Shown here: positions 36,517 through 44,680 of the stretch, one piece after another
How the letters are laid out: the number at the start of each line of letters is the position of its first letter
Position numbering within the stretch: the stretch's first letter is position 1
Assembly: GCF_031177825.1 (NCBI RefSeq)
Contig: NZ_JAPSKE010000004.1
Coordinates: 248,001 to 312,000, forward strand
DNA: 64,000 bases
Reading direction: 5' to 3'
Source of the DNA: Paenibacillus sp.
GTDB taxonomy: Bacteria; Bacillota; Bacilli; Paenibacillales; YIM-B00363
Position numbers and translations under genes: made by a program
The notes under the pieces: generated by a model
What the model was told of the DNA's origin: nothing
The model's database searches: none
What the model saw: only the letters and a program-made list of their open reading frames with translations

Positions 36517-36593
36517 TGGATCACCACCTCCAACCTATTAGACGGCCCGAGGAAGAAATCCGCTTCATCGCGCGACGCCCGGATGAAAAAAAA

Positions 36594-36627
36594 GCTGCAT
36601 CGACTCCGGTTCGGAAATCGATACAGC
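36594..36627 (-). terminator. Terminator of the 71-residue membrane protein gene
   Basis: A 10-base-pair stem with one G-T pair (36594-36603 with 36618-36627) is followed on the minus strand by eight T, 8 bases after the stop. Confidence 0.88.
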
Positions 36628-36635
36628 CGTTTTCC

Positions 36636-36851
36636 CTAAGATTGGAATTGGATAAACGCGATCAGCCCGACAACCCCCGCGACCGCGGAAACGACGTAGT
36701 AGAGCGTTAGACGCGTCCAGTTCCCTTTCGTCTTTCGTTCATATTCGGGATTGCCTTCCCGGTTTTCCTTGGAAACCCCAACCGCGATCGTGCCGACGAT
36801 GCCGACGAGCAAGAAAAAACAAACCAATATGATATAAATATACTGCGGCAT
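36636..36851 (-). CDS. Small two-helix membrane protein
   Basis: The 71-residue product has an N-terminal helix (I-Y-I-I-L-V-C-F-F-L-L-V-G-I-V-G) and a C-terminal helix (Y-Y-V-V-S-A-V-A-G-V-V-G-L-I-A-F) joined by a charged loop. AAGGTGGGG precedes the ATG and a strong terminator follows. No known family was recognised. Confidence 0.7.
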   Translation of the reverse strand: MPQYIYIILVCFFLLVGIVGTIAVGVSKENREGNPEYERKTKGNWTRLTLYYVVSAVAGVVGLIAFIQFQS

Positions 36852-37018
36852 TGCGTTTCCCCACCTTTTTTCTTATCATAGGCCGAGCTCGGCGAGTTGA
36901 AACCATCCAATCGGACGGCATTTGACCCATCCACTTGTCATTCTTCCCGTGGTTGGTACACTAAGAACAGGTCGTCTTGCGCTTGATTCCGTATATCTTC
37001 GCGAAGAGGTGTCGTCTA

Positions 37019-37941
37019 TTGTGGAAGCCGGATCGTAACAGCCCCAAGCCGTTGTACCGGCAAATTGCCGAGCATATCGAGCGGCGGATCGCCTTCGGGG
37101 AATTGCCGCCGGCCAGCGCGCTCCCCTCCGAACGCAAATTCGCCGAGCAGCTCGGCGTGAATCGAAGCACGGTCGTTCAAGCGTACGAGGAACTGCGCGC
37201 CTCCGGCGTCATCGAGAGCGTAACTGGCAGCGGGACTCGCGTCAGTTCGTATCAGTGGGGGATGGCACTCGCCCGCACGCCGAATTGGAACCGTTACGTC
37301 GGAGGCGGCACGTTCCTGCCGAACCTTCCGCTCATGCGCAAAATCCGCGAAGGCATCCGAAGGGAAGAAGCGTACATCAACTTCGCAAGCGGCGAGTTGG
37401 CTCCGGAACTGTCGCCTAACGAGGCGATTCGGCAAGCGATGGGGAATCGTTCTTTCCAAGAACCGCTGGGGTATGGAGACCCGCAAGGGTATGTCCCCCT
37501 GCGCGCGGCGTTGTCCTCCTTCCTATCCGAATACCGAAGCATTCAAGCGACGGACGAGTCCGTCTTCATTACGTCGGGTTCGCAGCAGTCCTTGTACTTG
37601 ATCGCCCAATGTTTGTTGAGTCCCGGTCACGCGATCGCCATCGAGAATCCTTCGTACGGCTATTCGCTGCCGATGTTTCAATCCGGGAGCTGCCCGGGGA
37701 ACTCTCCTTCGAGATCCCCAGAGGCGGCTTGAATGTATGGTGTCGCATTCATCGACCGATCCAAGACAACGCGTTGTTGGAAAACGGGTTCAAGCAAGGG
37801 GTTCTCTTCGTTCCAGGGACCGTTTTCGGCTCCGACGCAGGGTATGTTCGTTTCACGTACGCACGGCCTCCTATGGAGCAGATCGTACCCGGCGTCGCGA
37901 GGTTCGCGGCCGCGTTGCGCGCGACGCGAACCGTTCCGTAG
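37019..37941 (+). pseudogene. Decayed MocR-family (GntR/aminotransferase) regulator
   Basis: A TTG start with AGAGG upstream opens L-L-W-K-P-D-R-N-S-P-K-P-L-Y-R-Q, a GntR winged helix (P-S-E-R-K-F-A-E-Q-L-G-V-N-R-S-T-V-V-Q), a linker and the beginning of the PLP-dependent aminotransferase domain (Y-G-D-P-Q-G-Y, I-T-S-G-S-Q-Q-S-L-Y-L) to about 37680. The frame then shifts, and from about 37690 a different frame encodes the domain's last part (F-E-I-P-R-G-G-L-N-V-W-C-R, F-V-P-G-T-V-F). About 150 residues between them, including the PLP lysine region, are missing. The remnant is about 310 codons instead of the usual 460-480. An internal deletion with frame change has most likely inactivated it. 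Confidence 0.8.
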
Positions 37942-37981
37942 AAGACCGCCGACGAAGGTCTCTCTTTTTCCGGAAAAAAGG

Positions 37982-38010
37982 TTGACGTCTCCGCGAATAA
38001 TCGTAATAAT
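37982..38010 (+). promoter_or_regulatory. Predicted promoter of the ycgR/ycgQ-like operon
   Basis: TTGACG (37982-37987) and AATAAT (38005-38010) are 17 bases apart. The -10 hexamer lies within the Zur box at 38001-38015. Confidence 0.4.
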
Positions 38011-38015
38011 TACGA
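38001..38015. promoter_or_regulatory. Perfect Zur box
   Basis: TCGTAATAATTACGA matches the Bacillus Zur core TCGTAATNATTACGA at every defined position and lies 57 bases before the permease start. Zur with bound zinc should repress the operon here. Confidence 0.85.
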
Positions 38016-38071
38016 ATAATATGAGATAGCTTGACTGATTCGCAAACGGAATATTTCTGGAGGTTTATGCA

Positions 38072-39085
38072 ATGATCGCTCCTGCCGTTCGGCTTGGTTT
38101 GTCGCTTGCGTTGCTCGTGTTCGCAAGTTTCCTTATCGTCTTATTTATGAATCCGGAGGTTATCCGCAACCTGCCCGAGTTGCAAACCTCCAGTATCCAA
38201 ACGTTCAAAACGATGTTCGTCAGCATCGTCCTGGAGGCTTTCCCCTTTATTTTGCTTGGCGTCGTGCTGTCGTCGATCCTGCAAGTATTCGTACCCGACC
38301 GCGTCGTCCAGCGATTGATCCCGAAAAACCCTGTGCTTGGCGTCCTAGTATCCTGTTTGTTGGGCGTCATCTTCCCGATCTGCGAGTGCGGAATGATCCC
38401 TGTCGCCAGAAGGCTCGTGAAGAAGGGGCTACCGCTCTACTCCGCGGTTGTTTTCCTGCTCGCGGGACCGATTCTCAACCCCGTCGTATTCGCCTCGACC
38501 TATATGGCGTTCCGATCGAGACCTGAGATCGTCTATTCGCGGATGGGGTTAGCGTTTGCCGTCGCCGCGGTCGTAGGGCTATTGGTTTACGCCTTCGTAA
38601 AGAAGGATCCGTTGAAGCCCGTTCCGAGTCACGCGCATCACCATGATCATCACCATCGCGACAACCCCTCGGCCGGTACCGGAAATAAGCTGTTTACGAC
38701 CTTCGAGCACGCGTCCGGCGAATTTATCGACATGGGCAAATATCTAGTGTTCGGCGCCCTCCTTACGGCAGGCGTTCAAACCTTTTTAGACCGAAGCAGT
38801 CTGCTCGCCATCGCGAATTCCGAATGGCTTTCCAACTGGTTCATGATGGGATTCGCTTATATTCTATCGATCTGCTCTACTTCCGATGCGTTCGTCGCCT
38901 CCTCGTTCGCGTCTACCTTTTCCGCGTCGTCTCTGGTCGCCTTCCTTGTCTTCGGACCGATGTTGGACGTGAAGAGTACGTTGATGATGTTGGCGGTGTT
39001 CCGACGCAGGTTCGTATTGTTCGTCGCCTTCTTTACGTTCGTTGCGGTCTCCGCCGGCGTATTTTTACTTGGGAGATTCATCTAA
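38072..39085 (+). CDS. YcgR-type permease (DUF318/UPF0718 family) under Zur control
   Basis: The 337-residue membrane protein has two blocks of about four hydrophobic segments. The first contains the family mark P-I-C-E-C-G-M-I-P-V-A-R-R, the second S-I-C-S-T-S-D-A-F-V-A. Between them is a cytosolic or external loop very rich in histidine (S-H-A-H-H-H-D-H-H-H-R), consistent with metal binding. GGAGG lies upstream of the ATG. With the next gene it forms the pair known as YcgR/YcgQ in Bacillus. The perfect Zur box points to a job in zinc starvation, perhaps moving zinc or a zinc carrier; the substrate is not known. Confidence 0.82.
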   Translation: MIAPAVRLGLSLALLVFASFLIVLFMNPEVIRNLPELQTSSIQTFKTMFVSIVLEAFPFILLGVVLSSILQVFVPDRVVQRLIPKNPVLGVLVSCLLGVIFPICECGMIPVARRLVKKGLPLYSAVVFLLAGPILNPVVFASTYMAFRSRPEIVYSRMGLAFAVAAVVGLLVYAFVKKDPLKPVPSHAHHHDHHHRDNPSAGTGNKLFTTFEHASGEFIDMGKYLVFGALLTAGVQTFLDRSSLLAIANSEWLSNWFMMGFAYILSICSTSDAFVASSFASTFSASSLVAFLVFGPMLDVKSTLMMLAVFRRRFVLFVAFFTFVAVSAGVFLLGRFI

Positions 39086-39109
39086 AAAACTAGTAAGGAG
39101 AGGAACCGC

Positions 39110-40018
39110 ATGGCGATCCACCAATTATTTCGAGCGCTCGTGTCGGCAGGGTTTTCTACATACATTATTTACTTGGTAAAGATCGATGCCCTGCAATATT
39201 ATATCGCGCCGAGAATGGAAATTTACGTAAAACTATCGGCCATCGTCTTGATGATGTTCGCCGTCGTTCAAGTGTTCGCGATGTTCGCGGGCGCGAGAGG
39301 ACGTCGCGTCGATTGCGGTTGCGAGCATCCCCCCTCCTCGTCGGCGTGGCGCAATGCGATAACGTACGTATTATTGTTCTCCCCGCTCGCGTTCGGCTAT
39401 TTCCTTCCCGACCTTGCGCTCGGAAGCGATCTGGTCGACAAGAAGGGCATCGTTCTCAGCCGCAGCGAACCGGTGACGCCTGCCGCTCCTCGGGAAGCGA
39501 CGCCCGCGCGAACGCCCGTTTCGGAGCCGGAGCCGCTGCAGGACGAACAATTGTTGCAGACGTTCCTGACCGGCGATCTGTACGAAGACCAATATGCAAG
39601 CATGGCGGTACGATTAATAAAACAAGATCCCATGATCGTTCGGGAGGATGCTTACTTAGAGATGATCACGGCGATCGACCTCTTTATGAATCGATTCGTC
39701 GGGAAGCGCGTGCAAATCGAAGGGTTCGTATATCGAACGGAAGAGATGGCCGCGGATGAATTCGTCGTGGCGAGGATGGCCATGGATTGTTGTTCCGCCG
39801 ATGCGACGCCCTATGGATTTCTAGTTCAATCCCAAGGAGCGTCGCGGTTCGCGGAGGATACTTGGATCCGGGTGACGGGGACGATCGGGACCGCCGATTG
39901 GGGCGGCGTGGAGATCGTAAAGATCGAGGCGGCGGAAGTCGCCGACATCGATTCGCCGGAAACCCCGTACGTGTATCCGAATTACGAAGCGCTGGACGAA
40001 CCCCCGACTCAAGAGTAA
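39110..40018 (+). CDS. YcgQ-type membrane protein (TIGR03943 family)
   Basis: The 302-residue product has three N-terminal hydrophobic segments and a long soluble C-terminal domain with an OB-like pattern (V-Q-I-E-G-F-V-Y-R, W-I-R-V-T-G-T-I). Cysteine motifs D-C-G-C-E-H in a loop and M-A-M-D-C-C-S-A-D-A-T in the soluble part are likely metal ligands. It starts 24 bases after the permease with a good ribosome site, so both form one Zur-controlled operon. Its stop codon overlaps the stop of the opposite-strand permease gene by ten bases. Confidence 0.82.
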   Translation: MAIHQLFRALVSAGFSTYIIYLVKIDALQYYIAPRMEIYVKLSAIVLMMFAVVQVFAMFAGARGRRVDCGCEHPPSSSAWRNAITYVLLFSPLAFGYFLPDLALGSDLVDKKGIVLSRSEPVTPAAPREATPARTPVSEPEPLQDEQLLQTFLTGDLYEDQYASMAVRLIKQDPMIVREDAYLEMITAIDLFMNRFVGKRVQIEGFVYRTEEMAADEFVVARMAMDCCSADATPYGFLVQSQGASRFAEDTWIRVTGTIGTADWGGVEIVKIEAAEVADIDSPETPYVYPNYEALDEPPTQE

Positions 40019-41064
40019 GGTTTTTCCTTCGAACGGCGGAGCAAATATAAAAAGAACGGCGCCCCCAACAGCGTAGTAACTGCGCCGACGGGCAAACTTG
40101 CGACGTGGTGTTCCATCCCCGGCAGGGGCAATCGGATCGCCGCGCTTTGGCCGACCCAGTCCGATGCGAGGAGCAACAAGGCCGAGAAGAGCGCGCTCGT
40201 CGGAAACAACGCCGTCGGGCGCCTCCCAACGAACCACCCCGCGACATGGGGACCGATCAATCCGATGAAGCCGATCGATCCGACGACGGAGACGGAGGCG
40301 GCGGTCAGCGCGGAAGCGATCGCGAGCAGCAGGAAACGGGTACGATTCACGGCGAGGCCCAGCCCGGCGGCCGAGTCGTCTCCGAGCTGTAAAATTTCTG
40401 CCTTCCGCGCGTACGCCAGCGCCAGGCCGATCCCGAACAACGCCCATGGCCAGAGCGCCGACCAACTGCTCCAGCCTCTCCCGTTAAGCGAACCGAACAG
40501 CCATAGAAAGATCGAGGACAGTCCCTGCTGTCTATGGAGCAGCAGGAGCGACGTCGCGGACTGCAAGATCGACGCGGTCACGACGCCGATGAAGGCGAAT
40601 CGCGCGCGGTCGGCGCTCTGACGCGAGTTCAACGCCAGGACGAGCAGCGTAGCGCCGACGCCTCCGAAGAGCGCAACGAGCTGCAGCGGAACGTTGTCCC
40701 CGAACGAGCCCGCCGCGAACGTCAGCCACAGGACCGCGAACAGGACGGCGCCGGCCGAGGAGCCCATCAGACCCGGCTCGACGAGCGGATTCCGCAAGAT
40801 CGATTGCAGCATCGCCCCCGCCGTACCCAGCATGGCGCCCGCCGCAACGGCGATGAGCGCTCTCGGAAGGCGCAAATTCCAGATGACGTGCCGCGTCCCG
40901 GCATCCGTTTCGACGCGAAACAAAGCCCGTATGACTTCCGCGAAGGAATAAGGCGTCTTTCCGAAGCCGATGTAGAGCACGAAACAACCCAAGAGTGCGA
41001 ACGCCATCGTCAGCAGGACCATCCTCGTTTTATTACCCGCATACGTTCCATTCCCTTCACCCAT
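40009..41064 (-). CDS. FecCD/BtuC-family ABC permease (2)
   Basis: The 351-residue permease has about ten hydrophobic segments and the family marks W-N-L-R-L-P-R-A-L-I-A, A-G-A-M-L-G-T-A-G-A-M-L-Q and G-F-I-G-L-I-G-P-H. It begins within the last 8 bases of the other permease gene and pairs with it in a siderophore- or cobalamin-type importer. The operon lacks an ATPase. The Zur box upstream of the first gene suggests uptake of a zinc complex instead of iron. Confidence 0.9.
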   Translation of the reverse strand: MGEGNGTYAGNKTRMVLLTMAFALLGCFVLYIGFGKTPYSFAEVIRALFRVETDAGTRHVIWNLRLPRALIAVAAGAMLGTAGAMLQSILRNPLVEPGLMGSSAGAVLFAVLWLTFAAGSFGDNVPLQLVALFGGVGATLLVLALNSRQSADRARFAFIGVVTASILQSATSLLLLHRQQGLSSIFLWLFGSLNGRGWSSWSALWPWALFGIGLALAYARKAEILQLGDDSAAGLGLAVNRTRFLLLAIASALTAASVSVVGSIGFIGLIGPHVAGWFVGRRPTALFPTSALFSALLLLASDWVGQSAAIRLPLPGMEHHVASLPVGAVTTLLGAPFFLYLLRRSKEKPYS

Positions 41065-42064
41065 TCGCGACTCCTCCTTGCCGTCTGACCATGAGAATCA
41101 AGAAACAGCTCCCGCCGAGCAGCGTCGTCCAGACCCCGACCGGAATTTCCGCCGGGTACAGCAGCAGCCGCGCAACCGCGTCCGCGGAGACGAGCAACGC
41201 GCCGCCGCACAGCATCGAAAACGGCAGCGTTAACCGGGCGTCGTTGGTTCCGAGCATCGATCTTGCGAGATGCGGGGCGAGCAGCGAGATAAACCCGATC
41301 GGACCGCACTGAGCCACGGTCACCCCTACGAATCCGGTACACAGCGCTAAGATCGCGCGACGCGACCGCTCGACGTTCACGCCGAGACCCGCGGCCACAT
41401 CGTCGCCAAGCTGCATGACATTCAAAGTTCGGAGGTAGAGGAACGCCATCGGCGCCATCGCTGCGAACCATGGCAGGGTGCGCTCGACATGCTCCCAGCT
41501 TCGATTGGCAAGCGAGCCGAGCAAGTATAAATAAAGCTGATTCACGTCGTTGCTCGTACCGAGCGCGATCAAGAGAATGAGCGTGCCGTTCAGGATGGCG
41601 GATACAGTCATGCCGATGAGAAGCATGCCCACCGCGCCGCGGCTGCCTCTTGCGGCCAGCAATACGCACACTCCCCCCGCCATTCCTCCCAGCAACGCGA
41701 ACAACGGCTGCGCATGCCAGGATACCGGAAGCTGCAGCACAGCGATCGCCCCCATCGCGAGGGACGCCCCGGACGATACGCCTAGCAGCTCAGGTCCCGC
41801 CAAGCGGTTGTTCATCGCGCCTTGCACTAGCGTACCTGACGCTCCGAGCATCGCGCCGATTAAGACGCCAAGCGCGGCCCGAGGCAGACGCATCTCCAAG
41901 ACGATCGTACGCGCGAGCGGTTCCCCCTCGTTCCGGAAGACGATGCCGAACAGCTCGCCCCACGTCAAGTTGGGGGTTCCTAAGGCAGCCTGCGCCGCCG
42001 ACGAAGCGAGAACGACGAGTATCAGCAAAATCGGCAGCAGTACGGATCGAACGCGAGGTCTCAT
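41057..42064 (-). CDS. FecCD/BtuC-family ABC permease (1)
   Basis: The 335-residue permease shows L-E-M-R-L-P-R-A-A-L-G-V, A-M-L-G-A-S-G-T-L-V-Q-G and G-F-I-S-L-L-A-P-H-L-A-R, the FecCD signatures, with about ten hydrophobic segments. It lies 10 bases after the binding-protein gene and overlaps the next permease gene. It would form a heterodimer with that protein. Confidence 0.9.
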   Translation of the reverse strand: MRPRVRSVLLPILLILVVLASSAAQAALGTPNLTWGELFGIVFRNEGEPLARTIVLEMRLPRAALGVLIGAMLGASGTLVQGAMNNRLAGPELLGVSSGASLAMGAIAVLQLPVSWHAQPLFALLGGMAGGVCVLLAARGSRGAVGMLLIGMTVSAILNGTLILLIALGTSNDVNQLYLYLLGSLANRSWEHVERTLPWFAAMAPMAFLYLRTLNVMQLGDDVAAGLGVNVERSRRAILALCTGFVGVTVAQCGPIGFISLLAPHLARSMLGTNDARLTLPFSMLCGGALLVSADAVARLLLYPAEIPVGVWTTLLGGSCFLILMVRRQGGVANG

Positions 42065-42074
42065 GTCAATTCCG

Positions 42075-43046
42075 TTAGGGAAGCTCAGGATACAGGAACG
42101 CCATCGCTTCGTCGACCATGATGCCGAGCGAACGCGTGCCGCGCCCGTCTCCCCAAATCGGGGACCGAACTTCCGCGACCTTCCCTTCCTGGACCGCTTT
42201 CAGTTCGCTCCATAGCGGAAGCTGCGACAATTGCTCCGACAGCTGTTTCGCCCCGGGTTGGAACGAATAACTTTCAACGAAGATCGCGTCCGGGTTTTCC
42301 GCCAACAGCTTTTCCAGCGAATACGGAATCGCGCCTTCCCCGAATGGATCTTCGGAAGGATCGTTCACCTTCCATGGGTACGCCGCGATTTCCCGTAACA
42401 CCGTGCCCCCGAGACCGCTGTCGGTCACGATCGCGAAATTCACGTCGCTGCCGTACATAATGAGCGCCTTCCGATCTTTCGGCGACTTGCGTTTCGCTTC
42501 TTCGAGCTTGGCGAGGAACGCGTCGGCGGACGCCTGCGCTTCTTTCGTCCGCCCGGTAACGCCGCCGACCGCCATAAGCAGCTCGACCGACTCGGAATAG
42601 CTGACGGGATTGACGAGCAGGACCGGGGCGATTCCGGATAAGCCCTCCCTTAGAGCGTCGTGCACGCCCTCCAATCCGATCACGAGATCCGGCTTCGCCG
42701 CGACGAGGTCCTCTACGTTCGGCTCGAAGAAGCTGCCGCCGATCGAAGCGAAGCTTCGTCCCTTCTCGCCGTAAAACTCCGGCTGCATGGCGATCGTCCG
42801 GACGCCGCTTTCCCCGATCGCGATCGGCTCCATGCCGAGCTCCGCAGTCAAATCGATGCAGAGCGAGACGACGCAGGCGATTCGCTCGACCGGCTTCGCG
42901 AACGTCAGCGCCTCTCCTGTATCGTCGACGATGGACAAGCTCCCGCGCGGCGGCTCGCTCTGTACGGCGACGCCGTTCCCGCAAGCGGAAAGAACAGCCG
43001 CCAGCACGGCGATGGTCACTCCGCTTAGAACCGTAAATCTCATCAT
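42075..43046 (-). CDS. Metal-chelate binding lipoprotein (FepB/BtuF-type)
   Basis: The 323-residue product has a lipoprotein signal (A-V-L-A-A-V-L-S-A-C, cysteine at about residue 22) and the two-lobed fold of class III binding proteins (V-E-R-I-A-C-V-V, V-E-D-L-V-A-A-K-P-D-L-V-I-G, L-A-E-N-P-D-A-I-F-V). GGAGG lies 7 bases before the ATG. It would capture the ligand for the two FecCD permeases. Zur control suggests a zinc chelate, but the ligand cannot be read from the sequence. Confidence 0.88.
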   Translation of the reverse strand: MMRFTVLSGVTIAVLAAVLSACGNGVAVQSEPPRGSLSIVDDTGEALTFAKPVERIACVVSLCIDLTAELGMEPIAIGESGVRTIAMQPEFYGEKGRSFASIGGSFFEPNVEDLVAAKPDLVIGLEGVHDALREGLSGIAPVLLVNPVSYSESVELLMAVGGVTGRTKEAQASADAFLAKLEEAKRKSPKDRKALIMYGSDVNFAIVTDSGLGGTVLREIAAYPWKVNDPSEDPFGEGAIPYSLEKLLAENPDAIFVESYSFQPGAKQLSEQLSQLPLWSELKAVQEGKVAEVRSPIWGDGRGTRSLGIMVDEAMAFLYPELP

Positions 43047-43086
43047 GGATCTACCTCCGTATGTATGGATTCAAATTCGATTTCCG

Positions 43087-44292
43087 TCATTCGACGACGG
43101 CCCACGCGGGCAGCGGGTCGGACAACGCGCTCCAGTCGGGCAGCGCCATCTCTTCGTCCGTCAGCAGGCAGTCGTCCAATCCGGCTTCGATCGCTTCTCG
43201 AACCATGTCGATGCCGATGAGTACGAGCTCGGTCTGTCGGTCGCCGTGAACGTCGTCCCAAGTCTCGAACAGTTCCGGTTGTTCCGAGCGGAGCGCAATC
43301 TGTTCTTCCGTAGGCAAGGAGGCGATCCAATGTCCGGACGGACCGAACTGAATGGACGGTCCCGCTTGACTGATCATCCCGGCGATGCCGTTGCGGCTGG
43401 CGAGCCAGACGATTCCCTTGGCCCGGACGACGTCTTCAGGCCATTCTTCCAACCATTGCAGCAATCGCTCCGGATGGAACGGCCTGCGTCTTCGATAGAC
43501 GATGGAGCCGATCCCGTACTCCTCCGTCTCCGGCGTATGCGCCGGTCGCTGAAGCTCCCGGATCCAACCTGCGGACCGACTGGCTTCTTCGAAGTCGAAC
43601 AGGCCCGTGTTCAGGATCGCCGACGGCGAAATTCGGCCTTTGACGGCTCGGATGACGCGGGCGGCGGGCTGCAGCGTACGGAGTACCTTCTCCAGTTGAT
43701 TCAGTTCCTCGTCTCCGACCAAATCGCACTTGTTCAAAATGAGCACGTCGCAAAATTCGATCTGATCGATCAACAAGTCTACGACCGATCGCGTGTCGTC
43801 TTCCCCCGCGGCTTGATTACGCTCCAATAAGCTGTCGCCCGAGGCGAAGTCGTGCCAGAATCGGTATGCGTCTACGACCGTTACCATGCAGTCGAGCTTG
43901 GCGAAGCGGGCTAGGTCGATGCCGGACTCTTCGTCCGCGTAGGAAAATGTCTGCGCGACCGGAACCGGCTCGCCGATCCCGGTCGATTCGATCAAAATAT
44001 AATCGAACCTGCCTTCCGTCGCGAGACGCTCGACCTCCCGGAGCAGATCGTCCCGCAAGGTGCAGCAGATGCAGCCGTTCGACATCTCGACCAGCTTCTC
44101 TTCGGTTCGCGACAACTGCGTCTCCCGGCCGACGAGAGCCGCGTCGATATTGACCTCGCTCATGTCGTTGACGATGACCGCCACCTTCAACCCCTCGCGG
44201 TTGTTCAATACATGATTTAGCAGCGTCGTCTTGCCCGAGCCCAAATAACCGCTTAACACGGTGACGGGAATGCGTTGTTCCTTCGGATTCAT
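43087..44292 (-). CDS. G3E (CobW-family) GTPase, YciC/ZagA-like zinc metallochaperone
   Basis: The 401-residue protein has a Walker A motif [10 protein letters not shown] (about residues 14-23), the C-x-C-C metal motif in G-C-I-C-C-T-L (C74, C76, C77), the guanine-specificity motif N-K-C-D, and a C-terminal CobW domain. Size and motifs match Bacillus YciC (ZagA), a GTPase that delivers zinc to client enzymes in starvation. It is the first gene of the minus-strand operon, directly behind a near-perfect Zur box. Between the GGGAGG site and the ATG lies TCGGGTATCCGA, which can fold into a small hairpin and shorten the 13-base spacing. Confidence 0.9.
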   Translation of the reverse strand: MNPKEQRIPVTVLSGYLGSGKTTLLNHVLNNREGLKVAVIVNDMSEVNIDAALVGRETQLSRTEEKLVEMSNGCICCTLRDDLLREVERLATEGRFDYILIESTGIGEPVPVAQTFSYADEESGIDLARFAKLDCMVTVVDAYRFWHDFASGDSLLERNQAAGEDDTRSVVDLLIDQIEFCDVLILNKCDLVGDEELNQLEKVLRTLQPAARVIRAVKGRISPSAILNTGLFDFEEASRSAGWIRELQRPAHTPETEEYGIGSIVYRRRRPFHPERLLQWLEEWPEDVVRAKGIVWLASRNGIAGMISQAGPSIQFGPSGHWIASLPTEEQIALRSEQPELFETWDDVHGDRQTELVLIGIDMVREAIEAGLDDCLLTDEEMALPDWSALSDPLPAWAVVE

Positions 44293-44314
44293 GTCGGATA
44301 CCCGACCTCCCTAT

Positions 44315-44329
44315 TAGTAATCATTACGA
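44315..44329. promoter_or_regulatory. Zur box (one mismatch) of the minus-strand zinc operon
   Basis: Read on the plus strand TAGTAATCATTACGA differs from TCGTAATNATTACGA only at the second base. It lies about 25 bases upstream of the GTPase start and just downstream of the predicted -10 box. Confidence 0.75.
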
Positions 44330-44344
44330 TTAATTACGAGGTCG

Positions 44345-44373
44345 ATTGTAACGCGTTATACCTTTCGTGTAAA
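44345..44373 (-). promoter_or_regulatory. Predicted promoter of the minus-strand zinc operon
   Basis: TTTACA (44368-44373) and TACAAT (44345-44350) on the minus strand are 17 bases apart, directly upstream of the Zur box. Confidence 0.5.
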
Positions 44374-44637
44374 TAGTAACATTAACGATTTACAGAATTG
44401 ACCTCGCTATTTTAGCTGCGCCTCGAATCGTTGCTTCCACCAAGGCGAAACTCGTGTGGTGCGGCCAGTTGGGGAGGAGTTCCACGATTTTCGGGGTGCC
44501 ATGCCCTAATGAATGCGGAGCAGCGCCCCAATGAATTGAGTCCTGATTGCTGTTCGCGGTGCGCAGCGCACCGCCGGCTTTTCGACTGCGCCCTTTAATT
44601 CATATACGAACAATGCGAAGATAATATCGACGAAAAC

Positions 44638-44671
44638 CGAAACAGACGACCCCTCAGGATCGTCTGTTTCG
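44638..44671 (-). terminator. Terminator of operon B
   Basis: A perfect 12-base-pair stem (44638-44649 with 44660-44671) with a 10-base loop is followed on the minus strand by GTTTTC. It lies 9 bases after the DUF5722 gene stop. Confidence 0.88.
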
Positions 44672-44680
44672 AGCGGATTT

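Larger units (their letters stand above)
44293..44680. other. Intergenic region between zinc operon and operon B
   Basis: It contains the promoter and Zur box of the GTPase operon (44315-44373) and the operon B terminator (44638-44671). The middle part (about 44400-44600) shows no gene on either strand; its only structure is a GC-rich hairpin at 44556-44574 with 8-base arms GCGGTGCG/CGCACCGC and two similar short tracts (CCCTAATGAATG, CCCCAATGAATT). Confidence 0.5.

Noticed and set aside
44556-44574. GC-rich hairpin taken as a possible transposon end or REP element
   Set aside because: Only one copy is visible, there is no transposase remnant and no target-site duplication, so it stays an unexplained hairpin.
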